The notes below the pieces were generated by a model. It saw nothing but the letters and a program-made list of their open reading frames with translations. It was not told the DNA's origin and did no database searches. The translations under genes were made by a program, and so were the position numbers. Below are positions 13,005 to 16,531 of a DNA stretch of 16,531 bases, piece after piece (position 1 is the first letter of the stretch; each line of letters begins with the position of its first letter). Origin of the DNA: Treponema sp. UBA3819 (GTDB taxonomy: Bacteria > Spirochaetota > Spirochaetia > Treponematales > Treponemataceae); NCBI GenBank assembly GCA_002369025.1, contig DFDV01000186.1, positions 1 through 16,531 of the forward strand, read 5' to 3'.

Positions 13005-13238
13005 ATGGGGATGTCAGCAGAAGAAAAACAGAGACTTGCGGCAAGAATGATGGTGAGGTTCCGGCACGAACCGCACTACGTGTTCTGGCGCAATGTATTC
13101 AAGCACCCGGGCGGTAAGGAGAAAACGATGGGGGCAAATCTGGCTGAACGGAAGGGAGCCGCCGTACATGTCAGGCACGGAGCAGCACGGCATGAGCGCC
13201 GACAAGTGTGTCCATGCGGCGGTCTGCCTGACCTATGA
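13005..13238 (+). CDS. Unknown 77-aa early protein, C-terminal part doubtful
   Basis: The frame begins MGMSAEEKQRLAARMMVRFR after GGGAGGTGCTGAT and reads sensibly to KHPGGKEKTMG, residue 43. After the five-G run at 13130-13134 it turns into arginine/histidine-rich text (ERKGAAVHVRHGAARHER) that looks off-frame, while a neighbouring frame becomes sensible (QIWLNGREPPYMSG). With one G fewer the two parts would be one protein of 132 residues, to 13404, or a second gene starting at the ATG at 13128, which has AAGGAG upstream. Confidence 0.5.
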   Translation: MGMSAEEKQRLAARMMVRFRHEPHYVFWRNVFKHPGGKEKTMGANLAERKGAAVHVRHGAARHERRQVCPCGGLPDL

Positions 13239-13404
13239 CGCGCTCAGGAGCGCGGCGGCGGCATATTTCTGCGTGATGGACGCGCTCGGCTTCTCTGCCA
13301 GAGAGATGACCGCACAGCTGCACGTGCCGAACAAAAATGCCGGAGAGCACACGGCACTGCGCTTCCCGGCATCGGACAAGCACGACGGCAAACCCGCCGC
13401 GTGA
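13168..13404 (+). CDS. Unknown 78-aa early protein, possibly the 3' part of the previous gene
   Basis: From the ATG at 13168, with GAAGGGAG upstream, the product is MSGTEQHGMSADKCVHAAVC... , alanine-rich and helical, ending with KHDGKPAA. Sense continues upstream of this start in the same frame (WGQIWLNGREPPY), so the true start may be the ATG at 13128 if the G run is misread. No family is recognised. The gene belongs to the GC-rich block 12558-13404. Confidence 0.5.
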   Translation: MSGTEQHGMSADKCVHAAVCLTYDALRSAAAAYFCVMDALGFSAREMTAQLHVPNKNAGEHTALRFPASDKHDGKPAA

Positions 13405-13441
13405 TTTCGCAACGAAAACATAGTAGCACAAGGAGAAAAAA

Positions 13442-13954
13442 ATGGGAACACGCTACAAGCCAAGCATGGCAAAACTGGAGAGCCTCGAAGATGTGAACCT
13501 CGCATTGCGGGACATCGGACTGGCGGAAAAGGAACTTGAGGCAATCGACAACGAGGCGAACAAGCAGATTGCCGAAATCAAGACGACGACGGCGAAGCAG
13601 GGTGAGAAACTGCGCTCGCGGATTCAGGACTTGTCCTCAAAAATCGCCGCCTTCGCCGAATACAACAAGGCGGATTTGTTCAAGGACAATAAATCGGTAG
13701 AACTTTCCTTCGGCAAATTCGGCTGGAGAAAGACGACAAAAATCAGCGTAAAGAAAACCACTCTGGAACTGCTGAAAAAAATGAGCCTTTTCCAGTGCAT
13801 CCGCACCAAGGAAGAGCCGGACAAGAACGCGATGGCAGAGCTTACCGACGAGGCCCTGCTGCAGGTGGATGCCGTCCGAAAGGTGACGGACGACTTCTTC
13901 TGCGAGGCGGACACCGAGGAAGTGAACAAGGATTTGCTCAAATCCGCAAGCTGA
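13442..13954 (+). CDS. gam: Gam-like host-nuclease inhibitor
   Basis: Mu Gam binds double-stranded DNA ends, as a bacterial counterpart of Ku, and shields them from exonucleases. The 170-residue product matches the family in size and pattern: SLEDVNLALRDIGLAEKELE, a long coiled-coil arm (to about 75), KSVELSFGKFGWRKTTKISV with the beta segment and FGWRK motif, and a C-terminal helical part with IRTKEEPDKNAM. AAGGAG stands before the ATG. In Mu gam lies after A and B; here it comes before the transposase. Confidence 0.9.
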   Translation: MGTRYKPSMAKLESLEDVNLALRDIGLAEKELEAIDNEANKQIAEIKTTTAKQGEKLRSRIQDLSSKIAAFAEYNKADLFKDNKSVELSFGKFGWRKTTKISVKKTTLELLKKMSLFQCIRTKEEPDKNAMAELTDEALLQVDAVRKVTDDFFCEADTEEVNKDLLKSAS

Positions 13955-13963
13955 TTTTATCCG

Positions 13964-13992
13964 GCGGGTGTTCGCTGGATGTCAGCACCCGC
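13964..13992 (+). other. Hairpin between gam and the next gene
   Basis: GCGGGTG (13964-13970) pairs with CACCCGC (13986-13992) around a 15-base loop. No T run follows, so it is more likely an mRNA-stability or processing element than a terminator. Confidence 0.4.
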
Positions 13993-14010
13993 TGGCAAAG
14001 GAGTTTTTGA

Positions 14011-14805
14011 ATGAACAGTCTAGTACAAAAAAACAGCACACTTACACCCGACCAGGCTTTTCCTTTCCGCCGCGAAATTGATTCGTGGGACATGAACAGC
14101 GCGGTACAGGCCCTCAGACCAAAAGTTGAACAGCTCAAGAGTGTAAGCCTGGATGTTGCCCGCGATCTTTGGATTGCACACGAAGCTCTTGCCCAGAGAG
14201 GAGGAGACCGCCGCAGTGAAGATGCTCAGACCTTCGGCTTCTGCGACTTCCTGGAGCTTGTAGGGCTTTCAAAAAAGACAGCCTATCTTTGGCTCAAGCT
14301 TTACGATGTAGCAAACGACAGAGTTCTTACACCAGAAGAATATGCGCTTGAAAATGCAAAGAGTGCAAATCCTGCTTTGCCACAAGTAGATGCAGAGTTT
14401 GAACATCTTATTGCACACGCAATGGCTACTGGAGAACGTCTTGCCGGCTGGACCAATGAGCACGAACGTGTTTACAAAATCCGCAAGGCAAATGAACGTG
14501 CTGCAGAACTTGCCCGTACCTGGGGAAAAAAGAAAATCAAGCTCAACTGGGGAGATGATGATTACTTTGCAAAAACTCTTCTTCACAACGGCAGACAGTA
14601 CACTAAAATCAATCTTGAAAACCGCGACCAGTACGAAGCTCAGCTGAATATCTTTGGTGCTTTGTCAGATTTTCTTACAAGCATAGAAAATCCGGCAACA
14701 CGCCTTGCAGCTGTATGCAACATCGGCTTACGTGTGCGCGAACTGGTAAACGAGATTGCAGAAACAGACAGAGAGCTTAATGCTTTTACGGGAGTTGATG
14801 AATGA
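14011..14805 (+). CDS. DUF3102-like putative DNA-binding protein preceding the transposase
   Basis: The 264-residue product starts at an ATG with AAAGGAG. Residues about 52-105 resemble the DUF3102 pattern seen in phage and ParB-associated proteins: LWIAHEALAQRGGDRRSED, then FCDFLELVGLSKKTAYLWLK, a probable helix-turn-helix. The remaining part is helical with a basic WGKKKIKLNW segment. No Walker motif is present, so it is not the MuB-type ATPase. The stop overlaps the transposase start as ATGA. Placed directly before MuA it may help target, regulate or assemble the transpososome, but this is only inferred. Codon use is Treponema-like and differs from the GC-rich genes before it. Confidence 0.75.
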   Translation: MNSLVQKNSTLTPDQAFPFRREIDSWDMNSAVQALRPKVEQLKSVSLDVARDLWIAHEALAQRGGDRRSEDAQTFGFCDFLELVGLSKKTAYLWLKLYDVANDRVLTPEEYALENAKSANPALPQVDAEFEHLIAHAMATGERLAGWTNEHERVYKIRKANERAAELARTWGKKKIKLNWGDDDYFAKTLLHNGRQYTKINLENRDQYEAQLNIFGALSDFLTSIENPATRLAAVCNIGLRVRELVNEIAETDRELNAFTGVDE

Positions 14806-16531
14806 GCGGAACTGTCAGAACCTTTGCACCTGTGACAGATAAAAAATATCCTCTGCGCGCCGCTGTGTATGATGCATTCCGCAAACGCAGTCCGCTTATC
14901 TCAAAGGCAAGAGCCTATGAGCAGATTGCAACGCAGTTCAACATTTCTGTTCCTACTGTTCAGCGTTATATCCGCAAAATGGAAAACGGTTCTATGTTTG
15001 CCCTTCCGGAAGGAAGACAGGGCCGCCACGTTTACGCCTGGGATGACGAAGCACTGAGTTTCTTTACAAACTTTATGCTTGCCGCTATTCAGCAGGTAGG
15101 CGGATGTACTGTGCGCAATGCTTACAACAACACAAAGGCAGAAGCTCAACGACAGGGCTGGCAGATTGGAAGCGAAGCAAGTGCATACGTTCACGCCCGA
15201 AACATCAGCCCCGCAATGAAGCTTCTTGCAAAAGGCGGTCAGCGTGCTTTGGATAATATGTTCTACATCAGCCGTGACCTTTCAAAACTGTTACCTTTCC
15301 AGCTGATAGTTGGAGACCAGCATATCTTTGACTTCTGGTGTCTTAATCCAAATGCAACCGGCAAAAAGGATATGTACATCAGAGCAGAATGTTATCTCTG
15401 GCTTGATATGGCAACACGACTTGTTTACGGAATCAGCTTTGATATTGCATACAATACCTACACCGTAACACGTGCCTTGCGAATGGGAATCAAACGATTC
15501 GGTAAGTTTGAAAGCACCTACAACGATAACGGTTCAAGCGAAAAATCACGTCTTGCAGACCAGATTGTAGAACGACTGCAGAACTACGGAGTACGTTTCC
15601 TGGATGAAGCTGATTTGTACCATGCCGACAATGGACGTTACATTGTCGAAGACACAGAGGGGCTTGTTGTAGACGTAGTGCCTACAAAAGCCGAATGGGA
15701 AAAGCAGCACCGCCGAATCTTTGCCCGTGTAAAGAACGCAAAGACAAAACCAATCGAACGATTCTTCAACACACTTGAACAGATTCTGCGCGATCAGTGC
15801 TTGCCGGGTCTCGTAAAGGGAATGGCTATTTCTGCTCCTGAAGAAGAACAGGCAACAAAACGTCTGGACTGGCAGAAACAGAACGGTTACATCCTCACTT
15901 ACGATGAGTTCATCCATCAGGTTGTTAAGGCAATCGACATCTACGAAAACCGCGTTCATTCAACGCTCGGCTGTACACCCAAAGAAAAACTGGAAGAGTA
16001 CAAGCGCGACGGCTGGATGCCTACTTTTATAGATCCTCGTGATGAAGCTTACCTTTTCATGGAAAGCACATTGCGCCAGGTAAAAGGCGACAGAATCGAA
16101 CTGAACGGAACAGAGTACATTGGCCCAGACTTGACACAGGAAATGATTCTGCAGAACCGCGGAACCCTTGTTGCATACAACCGCCAGAAGATAGAAATCC
16201 GCTACGATCCGGAAAATCTTGACCTTGGTGTATTTGCAATTGAGCCTGGAACAAATCACGCAATTGCGCTCCGTCCTGTAAAGAAGATTGACATGCTTGA
16301 TGAACAGGAAATGATTGAACAGCTCGAATGGAAAAAACGCAATATGCGCACCGTTCAGGAAGCGTTCAAAACTGCCACACAGAACAAGAACGTGCGAGTT
16401 CTTTCTGAGCCGCAGAAGTTCACAGAGCTTCACACTGCAGAAGAACTTGCAGAAAAAGCAATGCAGAATCAGCTTGAATACACAAAGCCGGAAACAGTAA
16501 TTCCGACACCTGTTATAAAAAAAGCTGATGT
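14802..16531 (+). CDS. A: MuA-family DDE transposase (3' end outside window)
   Basis: The transposase carries out integration and replicative transposition of phage DNA. The 576 residues shown contain an N-terminal helix-turn-helix (SKARAYEQIATQFNISVPTV, about 34-53), the RNase H-like core with Asp172 (IVGDQHIFDFW), Asp242 (TYNDNGSSE) and Glu319 (KTKPIERFFNTLEQ), and the beta-barrel region after about 400 with PKEKLEEYKRDGW before it. MuA has D269, D336 and E392, so the gap between the second Asp and the Glu is about 20 residues longer here. The protein lacks the longer N-terminal MuA enhancer-binding domain. The start overlaps the upstream gene as ATGA. The MuB partner should lie just right of the window. 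Confidence 0.95.
   Translation, partial: MSGTVRTFAPVTDKKYPLRAAVYDAFRKRSPLISKARAYEQIATQFNISVPTVQRYIRKMENGSMFALPEGRQGRHVYAWDDEALSFFTNFMLAAIQQVGGCTVRNAYNNTKAEAQRQGWQIGSEASAYVHARNISPAMKLLAKGGQRALDNMFYISRDLSKLLPFQLIVGDQHIFDFWCLNPNATGKKDMYIRAECYLWLDMATRLVYGISFDIAYNTYTVTRALRMGIKRFGKFESTYNDNGSSEKSRLADQIVERLQNYGVRFLDEADLYHADNGRYIVEDTEGLVVDVVPTKAEWEKQHRRIFARVKNAKTKPIERFFNTLEQILRDQCLPGLVKGMAISAPEEEQATKRLDWQKQNGYILTYDEFIHQVVKAIDIYENRVHSTLGCTPKEKLEEYKRDGWMPTFIDPRDEAYLFMESTLRQVKGDRIELNGTEYIGPDLTQEMILQNRGTLVAYNRQKIEIRYDPENLDLGVFAIEPGTNHAIALRPVKKIDMLDEQEMIEQLEWKKRNMRTVQEAFKTATQNKNVRVLSEPQKFTELHTAEELAEKAMQNQLEYTKPETVIPTPVIKKAD

Noticed and set aside
1..16531. CRISPR arrays, tRNA or rRNA genes
   Set aside because: No regularly spaced repeats and no tRNA-like cloverleaf or rRNA sequence was noticed.

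Overview
The window is the interior of a Mu-like (transposable, tailed) prophage. The main evidence is a MuA-family DDE transposase (14802 to the right edge), a Gam-type DNA-end-binding protein, an S24/LexA-type repressor, and the Mu-type head series read leftwards: small terminase (DUF3486, Mu gp27-like), large terminase (gp28-like), DUF935 portal (gp29-like), MuF head protein (gp30-like) and the Mu I-type protease. The host cannot be fixed from sequence alone. Codon habits in the early region and the strong AGGAGG ribosome-binding sites would suit a Treponema-like spirochaete or another gut anaerobe; this is a weak inference.

Layout: 1-9182 is the late region, all on the minus strand, in transcription order endolysin-like C39 peptidase, holin-like protein, two overlapping spanin-like frames, a membrane/coiled-coil protein, terminases, an accessory cassette (serine recombinase, unknown 80-aa protein, triple-HTH protein), portal, MuF with a toxin-like tail, a 53-aa possible immunity gene, terminators, a broken tail-fibre-assembly-like remnant, and the protease with a probable nested scaffold start. 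9211-10371 is an AT-rich accessory block: an ImmA/IrrE-type metallopeptidase, an unknown 90-aa gene and a hairpin-rich leader. 10319-10895 holds two tiny single-span membrane proteins and a GAGRP-motif protein, with a candidate antisense promoter between the two tiny genes. 10900-11749 is the immunity region: repressor, three 15-bp operators and two divergent promoters whose -10 boxes overlap. 11750-16531 is the rightward early operon: Ner-like HTH protein, small unknown genes, gam, a DUF3102-like protein and the transposase. Early and late arms diverge from a central switch, as in BcepMu rather than Mu.

How it would work: the repressor sits on operators inside both promoter spacers and holds the early arm off. 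On induction the early operon makes the Ner-like regulator, Gam and transposase, and the late arm then supplies lysis, packaging and head proteins. Neighbouring genes are often joined by ATGA stop/start overlaps, which suggests translational coupling.

The most interesting items are the MuF C-terminal toxin-like domain with a coupled small gene, a T TTT TTT slippery site that would join portal to MuF, two complete overlapping spanin-like reading frames, a type I toxin-antitoxin-like locus, the recombinase/HTH cassette inside the head operon, and the overlapping-promoter switch. Three or four reading-frame breaks lie at or next to short base runs, so either the prophage is decaying or the assembly has single-base indels; this should be settled first.
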